The notes under the pieces are model-generated. The model was not told the origin of the DNA. It saw only the letters and a list, made by a program, of their open reading frames with translations, and did no database searches. DNA of 38,834 bases, taken from a virus. Below are positions 16,952 to 24,461 of this stretch, one piece after another; the first letter of the stretch is position 1; the number at the start of each line of letters is the position of its first letter. The stretch covers positions 1 through 38,834 of the IMG/VR virus record IMGVR_UViG_3300020152_000042. The stretch is one strand, 5' to 3'. The translations under genes were made by a program, and so were the position numbers.

Positions 16952-17317
16952 ATGGATACGAGCCGCATCGAGTTCCTTCCCTTCGAGCCGAGGAAATCAG
17001 ACTACCTTGCTCCCGCGGACAAAGCGCGCATTCGCCTTCTGGCATGGAGAGCCTTGTCTGGCTTTGAGACCCTTTCGCCAGAAGAAGCGATGCATGGCGC
17101 TATTTGCGACCTGATGGACTTGCTACTGCACGCTGCAGACGACGCGCCGGCTGTAGCGCTTGTCTCTCGGATCGAAACCAAGTTGCGGGACGAAACTCTT
17201 TTTGGTGACGCTTGGAAACTTGATAGCCGCGACACCAAAGTCCCGGTACTTGGGGATAACCAGGGGCTGAAGGCCGTCGTGGACGACGTACCCGCCAAGG
17301 GTCAGGTTGCCCTTTAG
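16952..17317 (+). CDS. Hypothetical protein
   Basis: A 121-residue frame starting MDTSRIEFLPFEP with GGGAGA 9 bases upstream; an earlier in-frame ATG at 16925 is less well placed. The first 80 residues look like a natural helical protein (DKARIRLLAWRALSGFETLS). The last 65 codons are antisense to the WYL-like gene at 17123-17428, and convergent overlap of that length is unusual, so one of the two may be wrong or shorter. No family is recognised. Confidence 0.4.
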   Translation: MDTSRIEFLPFEPRKSDYLAPADKARIRLLAWRALSGFETLSPEEAMHGAICDLMDLLLHAADDAPAVALVSRIETKLRDETLFGDAWKLDSRDTKVPVLGDNQGLKAVVDDVPAKGQVAL

Positions 17318-17428
17318 GCTCTCGTACAGAATGTGAGGCTCGACCTCTCGTTCAAACGTATCATCATCGTGCCGGAATTTGACGGTCTTCTTCTGCTCTA
17401 TCGCCTGTCTTAGTGTGAATTCATTCAT
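17123..17428 (-). CDS. WYL-domain-like small protein
   Basis: A 101-residue protein starting at ATG 17428 behind a strong site (GGGAGGGG, 3 bases). Its layout resembles a stand-alone WYL domain, a ligand-sensing SH3-like beta-barrel: TLRQAIEQKKTVKFRHDDDT, then VEPHILYESLKGNLTLGGY, then a final FDPRDKRYSRRVVC. WYL domains usually control transcription or defence systems, but there is no DNA-binding domain here. It is on the minus strand, upstream of the membrane-protein ORF and downstream of a 32-residue hydrophobic ORF. The assignment rests on motif spacing and is not certain. Confidence 0.55.
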   Translation of the reverse strand: MNEFTLRQAIEQKKTVKFRHDDDTFEREVEPHILYESLKGNLTLGGYVVHDGLQPLVIPKYRDFGVAAIKFPSVTKKSFVPQLGFDPRDKRYSRRVVCSVQ

Positions 17429-17483
17429 CTTCCCCTCCCGTTTCCTTCAGAAAAACACGGAGAGCGGAGGGAGTCCAGTCTGG

Positions 17484-17507
17484 GGCGCTCAGCGCCTCCT
17501 CAGAGGA
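17484..17507. other. Two adjacent hairpins
   Basis: GGCGC-TCA-GCGCC (17484-17496) is followed directly by TCCTC-A-GAGGA (17497-17507). They lie between the 32-residue ORF and the WYL-like gene on the minus strand and could form an attenuator or processing site; no T run follows on either strand. Confidence 0.35.
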
Positions 17508-17516
17508 GAAACCTTC

Positions 17517-17615
17517 TTAGCCAAGAAGAGGGCCGCCAACGATCGCGCCAATGCCCAGCAGCAGCGGCGCTGTACCGACAAGGATACCGAACCAGATGGT
17601 GTTAGTTGCGATCAT
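17517..17615 (-). CDS. 32-residue hydrophobic microprotein
   Basis: ATG 17615 is preceded by GAGGAG at a 5-base distance. The product is almost entirely one membrane helix (IWFGILVGTAPLLLGIGAIV) ending in GGPLLG. It would be first in a short minus-strand cluster with the WYL-like and two-helix membrane genes. Possible roles are a membrane regulator, a holin-like peptide or a toxin-type peptide; none is shown by the sequence. Its coding status rests on the ribosome binding site and the clear helix. Confidence 0.45.
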   Translation of the reverse strand: MIATNTIWFGILVGTAPLLLGIGAIVGGPLLG

Positions 17616-17662
17616 ATCACTCCTCGCCCATCATCTTGAACGTGGCCTCGATAATTTGGCGG

Positions 17663-18418
17663 ATGGCTTCGGGACAGTTCGATGGTCGGAATATCCGCAT
17701 CGTCGAGAAGGACGGAGAGTATTGGTTCGTTGCGGGCGATATCGCTGACGAGCTTGGGTACCGCATGGCTTCCGACCTCACGCGCACTCTAGACGACGAC
17801 GAGAAGGGTACGCACATTATGCGTACCCCCTCTGGCGATCAGGAGATGACAGTAATTTCGGAGCCCGGCGTTTACCGGGCCATCATCCAGCGCCGGTCAA
17901 CCAAGAAAATGGATGAGCGGCTTGTGAAACGGGTTGCGCGGTTCCAGCGCTGGGTGTTCCACGATGTCCTGCCGTCCATCCGGAAGACCGGTGGCTATTC
18001 ACCAAGTGAGACGCAGTTCCAGATACCGCAGACATTCGCGGAGGCGCTCATGCTTGCGGCGAAGCAGGCCGAACAGATCGAGCATCAGGCCGTTGCCATC
18101 GCGAACATGACACCCAAGGCGGAGTTTCACGACGCCGTGACCGAGGCAATCAATTCCCAACCGATCCGCGATATCGCAAAGGTTCTCGGCACGGGTCAGA
18201 ACCGCATGTTCAAGTGGCTGCGCGACTGCGGAATTCTCATGAGCAATAACACGCCCTATCAGCGCTACGTCAATGACGGATACTTTCGGGTTGTTGAGAA
18301 GCAATATAAGGACGCTTTAGGCGAGGGTCATACCTATACCCGCACCCTTGTCACCGGCAAGGGACTTTCTTATCTGCAGAAGAAATGGGCTGAAACTCTA
18401 GCAAAGAAGGCTGCGTGA
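17663..18418 (+). CDS. Antirepressor: BRO-N plus KilAC (ANT) domains
   Basis: A 251-residue protein. Residues 1-100 form a BRO-N domain (DGEYWFVAGDIADELGY, then TRTLDDDEKGT and EPGVYRAIIQRRS), followed by WVFHDVLPSIRKTGGY. The C-terminal 120 residues are a KilAC/ANT domain (PIRDIAKVLGTGQNRMFKWL, ending TGKGLSYLQKKW). Such proteins bind DNA or repressors and promote the lytic cycle. ATG 17663 has only a weak site (GGCGG directly before it); an in-frame GTG at 17642 is possible. It is coupled to the next gene (TGATG). It lies far from any visible repressor gene, within the late region, as in P22-like immI layouts. Confidence 0.82.
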   Translation: MASGQFDGRNIRIVEKDGEYWFVAGDIADELGYRMASDLTRTLDDDEKGTHIMRTPSGDQEMTVISEPGVYRAIIQRRSTKKMDERLVKRVARFQRWVFHDVLPSIRKTGGYSPSETQFQIPQTFAEALMLAAKQAEQIEHQAVAIANMTPKAEFHDAVTEAINSQPIRDIAKVLGTGQNRMFKWLRDCGILMSNNTPYQRYVNDGYFRVVEKQYKDALGEGHTYTRTLVTGKGLSYLQKKWAETLAKKAA

Positions 18419-18675
18419 TGGGCGAAGTAATCCCAATCCGCGAGGAAATGGGTTATACGGTGCGAGATGTCTGTATTCAGGTGTCCCGCTACCCGCAAGA
18501 CGACGGTACCGGGCTGTATGCTGTCGAAATTCTCTATCCTGACGGCACATGGAAGGGGCTGCACCACTCTACCGATGTCGGTCGCGCTTGGAAATTGGCC
18601 GGGCGGGAAGCGGGAGATCGGCGTGTTACGCTGTTGCCCGACTCGATTTGGCCGAATCGGTCTTCTTTGCCGTGA
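18418..18675 (+). CDS. Hypothetical protein after the antirepressor
   Basis: An 85-residue protein coupled to the antirepressor (TGATG, 18416-18420). It starts MGEVIPIREEMGYTVRDVCI and has an alternating beta-type pattern (LYAVEILYPDGTWKGLHHST) and a helix VGRAWKLAGREAG. It may be an accessory to the antirepressor. Function is unknown. Confidence 0.6.
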   Translation: MGEVIPIREEMGYTVRDVCIQVSRYPQDDGTGLYAVEILYPDGTWKGLHHSTDVGRAWKLAGREAGDRRVTLLPDSIWPNRSSLP

Positions 18676-18855
18676 ATAACCGGGCATCAGGAATGCCCAC
18701 TTCAACACTTGGAAAAATTCTGATATCGGTATTCCCGTAATGGTGCGGAACTGGAAGCCCTATCCAGTTGGCAAGGATCACGGCAGGGCAGGCGTGGCGG
18801 GTTGTGGCGGGCCGAGGCTGGTCCGGGCCCGGCGAGTCAAGGCCGGTATGGTTAC

Positions 18856-18880
18856 AAAGGCGGTCTTCGGGCCGCCTTTT
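18856..18880. terminator. Strong bidirectional terminator
   Basis: GGCGGTC (18859-18865), TTCG loop, GGCCGCC (18870-18876), with AAA before and TTTT after. It separates the antirepressor unit from the RTX gene. The rest of 18676-18936 holds no convincing gene; there is a 6-bp inverted repeat AACTGG/CCAGTT at 18749-18769. Confidence 0.8.
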
Positions 18881-18936
18881 CCATTGCCAACCCACAAATG
18901 ACGTGAGAGTCTGTCACCTTTCAACGGGAGGGTGGC

Positions 18937-19689
18937 ATGGCAAAGTTTTGGGTGAGGGCAATTTCTAACCTAGAGATGTTCAATCCGGACCTAAGTGATG
19001 TTGTTCGTGGGCGAGGCCAGACGGTAAACGAACATACTCTCAAGATGGGCCATGGGGACGGCTACGCGACGACATTCAAGGGTGACTTCGAACTGAACTC
19101 CAAGGGCTTCGCGATAGGTGGGACGATAAGCCGGATCGAGTTCGAAGACGACGACCACTACGGAACGATCATGAGCGGGCTACGGCTCGATCTCGATAAG
19201 TTCATCAAGACGGCAAAAACTTCCTCAACGGCAGATGACGCCAAACTTTTCGCCTCGATATTCTCGAAATCTGACCAGATCAGCGGCGCCGTAGGGGATG
19301 ACAAGATCAGTGGTTTCGCTGGCAATGATACGCTTGTTGGCGAGTTCGGCAATGATGTCATTGCTGGCGGCGACGGCGACGACACGATCATAGGCGGCTC
19401 CGATGCGGATAGGCTTACGGGTGGCCTTGGCGCTGATGTGTTCGTGTATGAGCGCGAGTTTGATAGCGACGAGCAGGGCTCAGACACGATCACGGATTTC
19501 TCGCAGGCGGATGGCGACAAGATTAGTCTGCGGGACTTAGGCTTCTTCGATTTCGCCACCGAGGTAAGGATAACACATGCGAGCTCGCAGACGCTCGTAG
19601 AAGTCGATGTGATGGGCGGGTTCAATTTCCCGCTGTTCATCCGACTCGATGGAAACATAGCACTGACGGAAAGCGACTTCTTGCTCTAG
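18937..19689 (+). CDS. RTX-type calcium-binding repeat protein
   Basis: A 250-residue protein whose residues about 112-170 contain six nonapeptide units of the RTX type (GFAGNDTLV, GEFGNDVIA, GGDGDDTII and relatives), which fold into a calcium-bound parallel beta-roll. After them comes GADVFVYE, DTITDFSQADGDKI and a C-terminal LTESDFLL, the usual ending of proteins exported by type I secretion. The N-terminal 110 residues resemble no enzyme I recognise. GGGAGG precedes ATG 18937. RTX proteins are bacterial secreted proteins; finding one between a terminator and a convergent exported-protein gene marks it as a cargo (moron) gene. Confidence 0.8.
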   Translation: MAKFWVRAISNLEMFNPDLSDVVRGRGQTVNEHTLKMGHGDGYATTFKGDFELNSKGFAIGGTISRIEFEDDDHYGTIMSGLRLDLDKFIKTAKTSSTADDAKLFASIFSKSDQISGAVGDDKISGFAGNDTLVGEFGNDVIAGGDGDDTIIGGSDADRLTGGLGADVFVYEREFDSDEQGSDTITDFSQADGDKISLRDLGFFDFATEVRITHASSQTLVEVDVMGGFNFPLFIRLDGNIALTESDFLL

Positions 19690-19988
19690 CCGCAGTCTGG
19701 GAAGAACACCATCGATGAAAAGATGATGGCGTTCTTGCCGTCTACTTTCGTGCGAGTGAATACATGGACGGTCTTGCCGTCTTCTTCGACGGCTCCTTCC
19801 TGGAGGGCGCCGAACGGCTTGGTGATTATCTTCTCCATCGTCTTGTTCCAGGCATCGTAGGTCACGATGAGCGTTCTCTCGCGTTCTTCGATCTTGATGT
19901 GCCTGTAGTCGCGGGCTGCGTAAAAATTGCACACCTGCGGCGGTGCGGACGACGCAGCAATCAAAAACAGCGATAGAACGAATTCCAT
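19686..19988 (-). CDS. Small exported protein
   Basis: A 100-residue protein with a signal-peptide-like start (MEFVLSLFLIAASSAPPQ), then a polar, beta-rich domain (RTLIVTYDAWNKTMEKIITK) and two Cys (about residues 20 and 99) that may bridge in the periplasm. GGAGG lies 5 bases before ATG 19988. It is convergent with the RTX gene, and both stop codons use the same palindrome CTAG at 19686-19689. Function is unknown. Confidence 0.65.
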   Translation of the reverse strand: MEFVLSLFLIAASSAPPQVCNFYAARDYRHIKIEERERTLIVTYDAWNKTMEKIITKPFGALQEGAVEEDGKTVHVFTRTKVDGKNAIIFSSMVFFPDCG

Positions 19989-19989
19989 A

Positions 19990-20009
19990 GAGCCTCCATC
20001 GGACGGCTC
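19990..20009. promoter_or_regulatory. Hairpin in the divergent region
   Basis: GAGCC-TCC-ATC-GGA-C-GGCTC forms an 8-bp stem with one bulge in the 60-base gap between divergent genes. On the minus strand it covers the ribosome binding site of the exported-protein gene. It could be an operator or a translational control element. Confidence 0.3.
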
Positions 20010-20048
20010 CTATCATGCACCAACATGCCAAACACGTAAAGGTAGGCC

Positions 20049-22406
20049 ATGACCCGAGCACGAACCGTTGCGGAAGTGATCGCTGGCGAAGCCGTCAGCG
20101 GCACGCCTGAAGAGCGCATGGCCGACATGCGCGCGATCGCAAGCGTGATAGCAAATCGCGCGGCGCTCCTCGGCGTCCCCCAGCAAGAGGTTGTCGCCAA
20201 CCAGAGTGAGTTCAATATATATGGTCAGCCGATGCCGGCGGGAACGACCAATCTCGTGGACATGGCGCAAGAAGCCATCGACTACGTCGCGCAAAACGGC
20301 CCGACGACCACCGCAACCTTTTACGCGACTCCCGAAGCCGTTCCCAACCTGCCAGGCGGCTTGAGCTTCGAAACGGAGACAACCGGCCATCAATATTTCA
20401 CCGATCCGCAGAACCGCGCGATCTACACGCAAAATGGCCTTGTGGCACCGAACCCCTATGCTTACGCGGCCAACTTGACTGAGGTTCCGACTCCTGCAAT
20501 CAACCCGTCCGCAATCCCCACGGCCAATCCCGCATTTCTCGCCGGCGCGCAATTAGAAGATGTTGACCCGAACTTGGCGCTCGCCGTACCGGACCCGCTG
20601 TCCAATCTCCCTGCACCAGACCTCGCGACGGCTCAGAGTTTTGAGCGGGCAGCCCCGGCCACAAACCCTTGGGGAGGCGCGCCGCTTTCGAACGTTGCGG
20701 CGTCGGGCTTCCTTGGTAGCACCAATCCCCTGCAAGCGGGCACCAATGTAGCAGACAACGGTGTTCTTCCGGGGCTCCAGTCTGACGGCTTTACACAGGT
20801 GGCTGCGGCCGGCCCATTTGGGGGAGACTATGCGGCGCCAGAGGATCGGTTTGCGGCTCCGTCCCAAGCGGGGTTCCTGAACGCCCCGGCTGGCCAGCCG
20901 ATCAGCCAGGCCGACGTTCAGCGCGCGATGTTCAACGTGACAGCCAATGGCCAGATGGACCCGGCCTTCACTGAAGCAATGATGGGGCCACAGAACCCTG
21001 TCGTGCCGTCGTCGGTTGAAAGCCAGACTTTCACGCCTGAGGGGCAAGTCGTTGACATCGCATCCTCGCGCTTCACGACACCCGCTAAGACCTCCCGTAT
21101 CGGTCAGCAGCCCGCATTCGACACGGCGCGCATGCCAGGGCTCGTGAACCCGACAACGAACACCGCTGGGTTTCTGGGCGCCCCGCAGACGCCGGCTGAT
21201 CTCGGCAGTTTCCCGGAAGGAGTGACGGCGCAGCGCGGGCCGCCGACCGGCATATATTCGGCCGAGTTTCAGGCGTTGCAGGGGAATACCGAACGTCAGT
21301 TGCAGGAGTTGGCTAAGCAGGAGGTAGCGCCCTCTCTGAAGACAGCCTATGTGGAGGATCCGGCAGTCGCGCCGGCCCTGCAGGCGATCGAGCAGCAGAC
21401 CACAGTGAACGCCCCGGTCACTGGCTTCCTGGGCGCAAATCCCGCGGCGCTGGCGGTTCCCAATTTTTCGCAGGCGGTGAACCCGAGCGTTCCTGCCCTG
21501 GCTTCAACTCCAGTCGGCATGTCGGTTTACGAGGTGGGCGAAATCGCCAAGGCGGCTCAAGTGCCAGGGGTCATCGCCGCGAAGATGCAGCCGAGCGTCA
21601 TTGCTGACGTAGCCCCGACGACAGTGCAACCATCTGCGATCCCGTCTGCAGTCGCAACGCCTGAACAGCAGGCGGCAGGCTACCAACAGGCTGCCGCCAC
21701 GATGGCGAAGGCCGGGATGCTCAACATCGGCCAGCAGCCGCCGACTGATCTCAGCGGCAATCTCCCGACCAATTTCGACGTCTTGGGCACGACAACCGCG
21801 GCGGCCCCTGACCTCGAGACTGTCTCCGTAGCTGATCAGCCGAGTATTGCTGACGTTGAAGGCCCCGCGACCACGGATGCCGAAGATCAGCAGACGACGG
21901 ACGCGGCGACAACCACCACCGCACCATCGACTGTCTCACGCACCACGCCAGCGGCAACCCGCACGCAGCCTTCGTTCACTAGCCGAATGGCCAAAGCCGT
22001 CAATCCCGGCACTGCTCTTGGTGCACTGGTTGGCGGTGGCTTCCTTGGAGTTCCCGGCGCTGTTGTCGGTGGCTTTCTCGGAAATGCTGCCTACCAGAAC
22101 AAGGGCTTCCTTGATCAGCCGGCGATGTCGATCAACAACATCGGCAGCGGCAGCGAAGCTGTCTACTCCATCTGGGGCGGCGGCCAGCCTCCTGGCACGC
22201 AAGCTACGGCCTCGGACGGCCAGCAGATTACGTCAATGGGCAACGGCTATACGGCTGTGACTGGAAAGTCTGGCGTCATCACAGTGTTCGACAGCACCGG
22301 CAAGGCCATGAGCTACTTCGGCAACGATCTCGATCAAGATCAGGACGCGGAAGCTGAAACGAGCTCGTCCAACAGCGGCGGCTTGTTCGGCGGCCTGTTC
22401 GGCTAA
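20049..22406 (+). CDS. Very long SleB-type cell-wall hydrolase, virion-associated
   Basis: A 785-residue protein. Residues about 8-125 read as a SleB/CwlJ hydrolase domain (VIAGEAVSGTP with the conserved Glu, then AIASVIANRA and VVANQSEFNIY), which cleaves peptidoglycan. The remaining 650 residues are an Ala/Pro/Thr/Gln-rich chain with a recurring GFLG element near residues 219, 274 (GFLN), 373, 457, 662 and 674. The last two form a hydrophobic Gly-rich segment (LVGGGFLGVPGAVVGGFLG) that could insert in a membrane. The length suggests a virion or ejection protein that opens the wall during infection rather than a lysis enzyme. AGGTAGG precedes ATG 20049. Confidence 0.68.
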   Translation: MTRARTVAEVIAGEAVSGTPEERMADMRAIASVIANRAALLGVPQQEVVANQSEFNIYGQPMPAGTTNLVDMAQEAIDYVAQNGPTTTATFYATPEAVPNLPGGLSFETETTGHQYFTDPQNRAIYTQNGLVAPNPYAYAANLTEVPTPAINPSAIPTANPAFLAGAQLEDVDPNLALAVPDPLSNLPAPDLATAQSFERAAPATNPWGGAPLSNVAASGFLGSTNPLQAGTNVADNGVLPGLQSDGFTQVAAAGPFGGDYAAPEDRFAAPSQAGFLNAPAGQPISQADVQRAMFNVTANGQMDPAFTEAMMGPQNPVVPSSVESQTFTPEGQVVDIASSRFTTPAKTSRIGQQPAFDTARMPGLVNPTTNTAGFLGAPQTPADLGSFPEGVTAQRGPPTGIYSAEFQALQGNTERQLQELAKQEVAPSLKTAYVEDPAVAPALQAIEQQTTVNAPVTGFLGANPAALAVPNFSQAVNPSVPALASTPVGMSVYEVGEIAKAAQVPGVIAAKMQPSVIADVAPTTVQPSAIPSAVATPEQQAAGYQQAAATMAKAGMLNIGQQPPTDLSGNLPTNFDVLGTTTAAAPDLETVSVADQPSIADVEGPATTDAEDQQTTDAATTTTAPSTVSRTTPAATRTQPSFTSRMAKAVNPGTALGALVGGGFLGVPGAVVGGFLGNAAYQNKGFLDQPAMSINNIGSGSEAVYSIWGGGQPPGTQATASDGQQITSMGNGYTAVTGKSGVITVFDSTGKAMSYFGNDLDQDQDAEAETSSSNSGGLFGGLFG

Positions 22407-22429
22407 CCACTCCTCACTCCCAATCATCA

Positions 22430-22457
22430 CGCGCTCGGCTCCCAACCGGGCGCGTTT
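22430..22457 (+). terminator. Hairpin terminator after the hydrolase gene
   Basis: CGCGCTCGG (22430-22438) pairs with CCGGGCGCG (22446-22454; eight Watson-Crick pairs and one G-U), with a 7-base loop and TTT after. A likely partial terminator between two late genes. Confidence 0.6.
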
Positions 22458-22473
22458 CCGTATGGAGACGTAA

Positions 22474-23598
22474 ATGGCAGACCCAGTAGCAGCCAGCGAT
22501 ACCGACACCGACAACACAGACGTTGCCCGCTTCTATACGGAAAACGCAGCCGGCGGCTTCAGGGCGATCGACGAGGATCGTGTCGCCCACTCGGCGGGCA
22601 TGGACGCGGACGACGCAGGCAAGATCTTCTACGTCAATTCGAGTGGAGAAATCACGCCGCTCGCAGTCGGATCGAACGGGCAAGTCCTCACGCTTTCGAG
22701 CGGCCTTCCGGCCTGGGGCATCGCGAACAACGGCGACGTGCAGACATTCACGGCCAACGGAACGTGGACAAAGCCTTCTGGCGCCTCGGTTGTCATTGTC
22801 GAATTATGGGGGGCTGGCGGCGGTGGCGGTTCAGGCCGGCGCGGCGCTATCGCAGCGGACAGGTCGGGCGGCGGCGGTGGCGGTGGCGGGGCATACGCAA
22901 CCCGCGTGTTCAAGGCGTCTGATCTTGGCTCCACTGTAGCTGTAACCATTGGTGCGGCTGGTACTGGCGGCGCGGCAGTCACAACGGACGACACCAACGG
23001 CAATGCTGGCGGTACGGGCGGCAACAGCACCTTTGGCACGCATCTCACGGCATATGGCGGCGCTGGCGGCACGGGTGGCGCTGCAACATCGGTTGCGGGC
23101 GGCCACGGTGGCGGCGTCCTTGCATCTGGAGCCGGCGCGACCGCATCAGGTGATTTACACGGCGGTGCTGGCGGGACCGGGGCATCCGCTGGCGATCCCG
23201 CAGGATATGGCGGCGCGGGCGGCGGCGGCGGCTTGGTTTCCGGCGTGGGCTCCGCTGGTGGCAGTTCCTATCAGGGTGGCGCAGGTGGCGGGGCTGGCGG
23301 TGGCCGCCTTGGAAGTACAACTGCATATGCAGGCGGCGCTGGTGGCTCAACAACTGGCTTGAGCGGCGGTGGCGGTTCCGGCGGCGCTGGGGCGTCAACT
23401 GGCGGCGCGGGCACGGCTGGCACTACGTTTCGATTCGGCGGCGGTGGCGGCGGGGCGAATGCTGCTGGCGCAGGCGGCGCAGGTGGCGCAGGCGGCATAG
23501 CTGGTGGCGGGGGCGGCGGCGGCTGCTCCGACAATGGTTCCAACTCTGGCGCAGGCGGGGCTGGCGGTGCCGGCTACTGCATCGTCTACACCCTCTAA
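22474..23598 (+). CDS. Glycine-rich tail fibre or adhesin
   Basis: A 374-residue protein. The N-terminal 85 residues form a phage-type fibre head ([27 protein letters not shown]), then [20 protein letters not shown] and [11 protein letters not shown] lead into about 260 residues that are mostly Gly, Ala, Ser and Thr in repeating GGAGG-like units, ending GYCIVYTL. This matches the glycine-rich domain of phage minor tail and adhesin proteins, which fold as packed polyglycine-type helices and expose variable loops for receptor binding. It lies before the endolysin. The antisense strand has a long Pro-rich frame that is only a by-product of the repeats. Confidence 0.78.
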   Translation: MADPVAASDTDTDNTDVARFYTENAAGGFRAIDEDRVAHSAGMDADDAGKIFYVNSSGEITPLAVGSNGQVLTLSSGLPAWGIANNGDVQTFTANGTWTKPSGASVVIVELWGAGGGGGSGRRGAIAADRSGGGGGGGGAYATRVFKASDLGSTVAVTIGAAGTGGAAVTTDDTNGNAGGTGGNSTFGTHLTAYGGAGGTGGAATSVAGGHGGGVLASGAGATASGDLHGGAGGTGASAGDPAGYGGAGGGGGLVSGVGSAGGSSYQGGAGGGAGGGRLGSTTAYAGGAGGSTTGLSGGGGSGGAGASTGGAGTAGTTFRFGGGGGGANAAGAGGAGGAGGIAGGGGGGGCSDNGSNSGAGGAGGAGYCIVYTL

Positions 23599-23619
23599 TC
23601 CCCTCACAAGGAATATCAC

Positions 23620-24273
23620 ATGAAAACGAGCACTCAGGGGCTCATGGCAATCATCAGCCATGAGGGCATCGTCACGTCCCGCTATAAGGACTCCGTAGGC
23701 GTTTATACGATTGGTGTCGGCCACACAGCAGCGGCCGGCGGCATCAATCCCGCGGCCTTCTCAGGCACGATCACCGTCAAGCAGGCCCTAGACCTCCTCC
23801 GCGAGGATATCGTCAAGTACGAGAACGGCGTGAATGCCGCGGTCAAGGTGCCGCTCAAGCAGCATCAATTCGATGCGCTGGTTTCTTTTAACTACAACAC
23901 TGGCGCGATCGGCAAGGCACAGCTCACCAGAACGCTGAACGCTGGCAACTTCGCGCTCGCCGGCAAGCAGTTCATGAACTGGATCAAGCCTCCCGAGATC
24001 AAGCCGCGCCGCACGGCTGAAATGAACCTGTTCCTCACCGGGGAATATCCGCCGGCTGTAGCTACAGTCTACCCCGCAAGCCCTTCCGGTTCCGTTCTCT
24101 GGAGCCAGGGCAAGCGGGTGAACATTGCCGATCTGCTCAACGCCCCGGCTCCGCAGCCAGCATCCCCGCCGGCTGTCGTGGACGGCGATCCCGATGCGGG
24201 CCACGAGCCGAAGTCGGGGCTGGCGGCCATCATCTCCAAGCTTCTGGATATCATACTGCGGAGGGGCAAGTGA
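23620..24273 (+). CDS. Endolysin, GH24 lysozyme
   Basis: A 217-residue muramidase. The catalytic triad has family spacing: E15 (SHEG), D24 (YKDSVG), T30 (YTIGVGHT). QFDALVSFNYNTGA and the C-terminal lobe RRTAEMNLFLTGEY complete the fold by about residue 150. An extra C-terminal part follows: a Pro/Ala linker (APAPQPASPPAVV) and an amphipathic basic helix (GLAAIISKLLDIILRRGK) that could act on membranes. There is no N-terminal signal or SAR helix, so release should need a holin. It overlaps the next gene by ATGA. Confidence 0.9.
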   Translation: MKTSTQGLMAIISHEGIVTSRYKDSVGVYTIGVGHTAAAGGINPAAFSGTITVKQALDLLREDIVKYENGVNAAVKVPLKQHQFDALVSFNYNTGAIGKAQLTRTLNAGNFALAGKQFMNWIKPPEIKPRRTAEMNLFLTGEYPPAVATVYPASPSGSVLWSQGKRVNIADLLNAPAPQPASPPAVVDGDPDAGHEPKSGLAAIISKLLDIILRRGK

Positions 24274-24461
24274 ACCCGACCTATATTCGTATCATCCTCA
24301 GATACCTCGCCGGGTATCTCGTTCTCAAGGGCCTCCTGCCTCAGGAAGTTGCCGACATGATCGAGCAAGACCCCGAGCTTGCCGGCGCAGTCGGTGCGCT
24401 GATCGCTCTTGCCGTTGAAGGCGCATATGCCTTTGCCAAGCGCATGGGCTGGCGGACATGA
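24270..24461 (+). CDS. Putative holin, Pam3-gp28-like
   Basis: A 63-residue membrane protein with two hydrophobic segments (about 6-22, IRIILRYLAGYLVLKGLL, and 38-56, AGAVGALIALAVEGAYAF) and a charged turn between them, matching the size and pattern of the Pam3-gp28 type of phage holin. It would form the membrane hole that frees the endolysin. It is coupled by ATGA overlap to the endolysin and to the next gene. Confidence 0.68.
   Translation: MNPTYIRIILRYLAGYLVLKGLLPQEVADMIEQDPELAGAVGALIALAVEGAYAFAKRMGWRT

Noticed and set aside
17379-17639. 86-residue + strand frame
   Set aside because: It has no binding site and is antisense to the 32-residue ORF and its hairpins; the composition is unlike a protein.
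17617-17817. Minus-strand frame ending just before the 32-residue ORF
   Set aside because: Antisense of the antirepressor BRO-N domain, with a Ser/Arg-rich composition; the closeness to the next start is probably chance.
18739-18901. 53-codon + strand frame starting MVRNWKPYPVG
   Set aside because: It reads through the strong terminator hairpin and turns Gly/Arg-rich; no binding site.
23271-23543. Proline-rich minus-strand frame
   Set aside because: It is the reverse of the GGC-rich glycine repeats and has no independent support.
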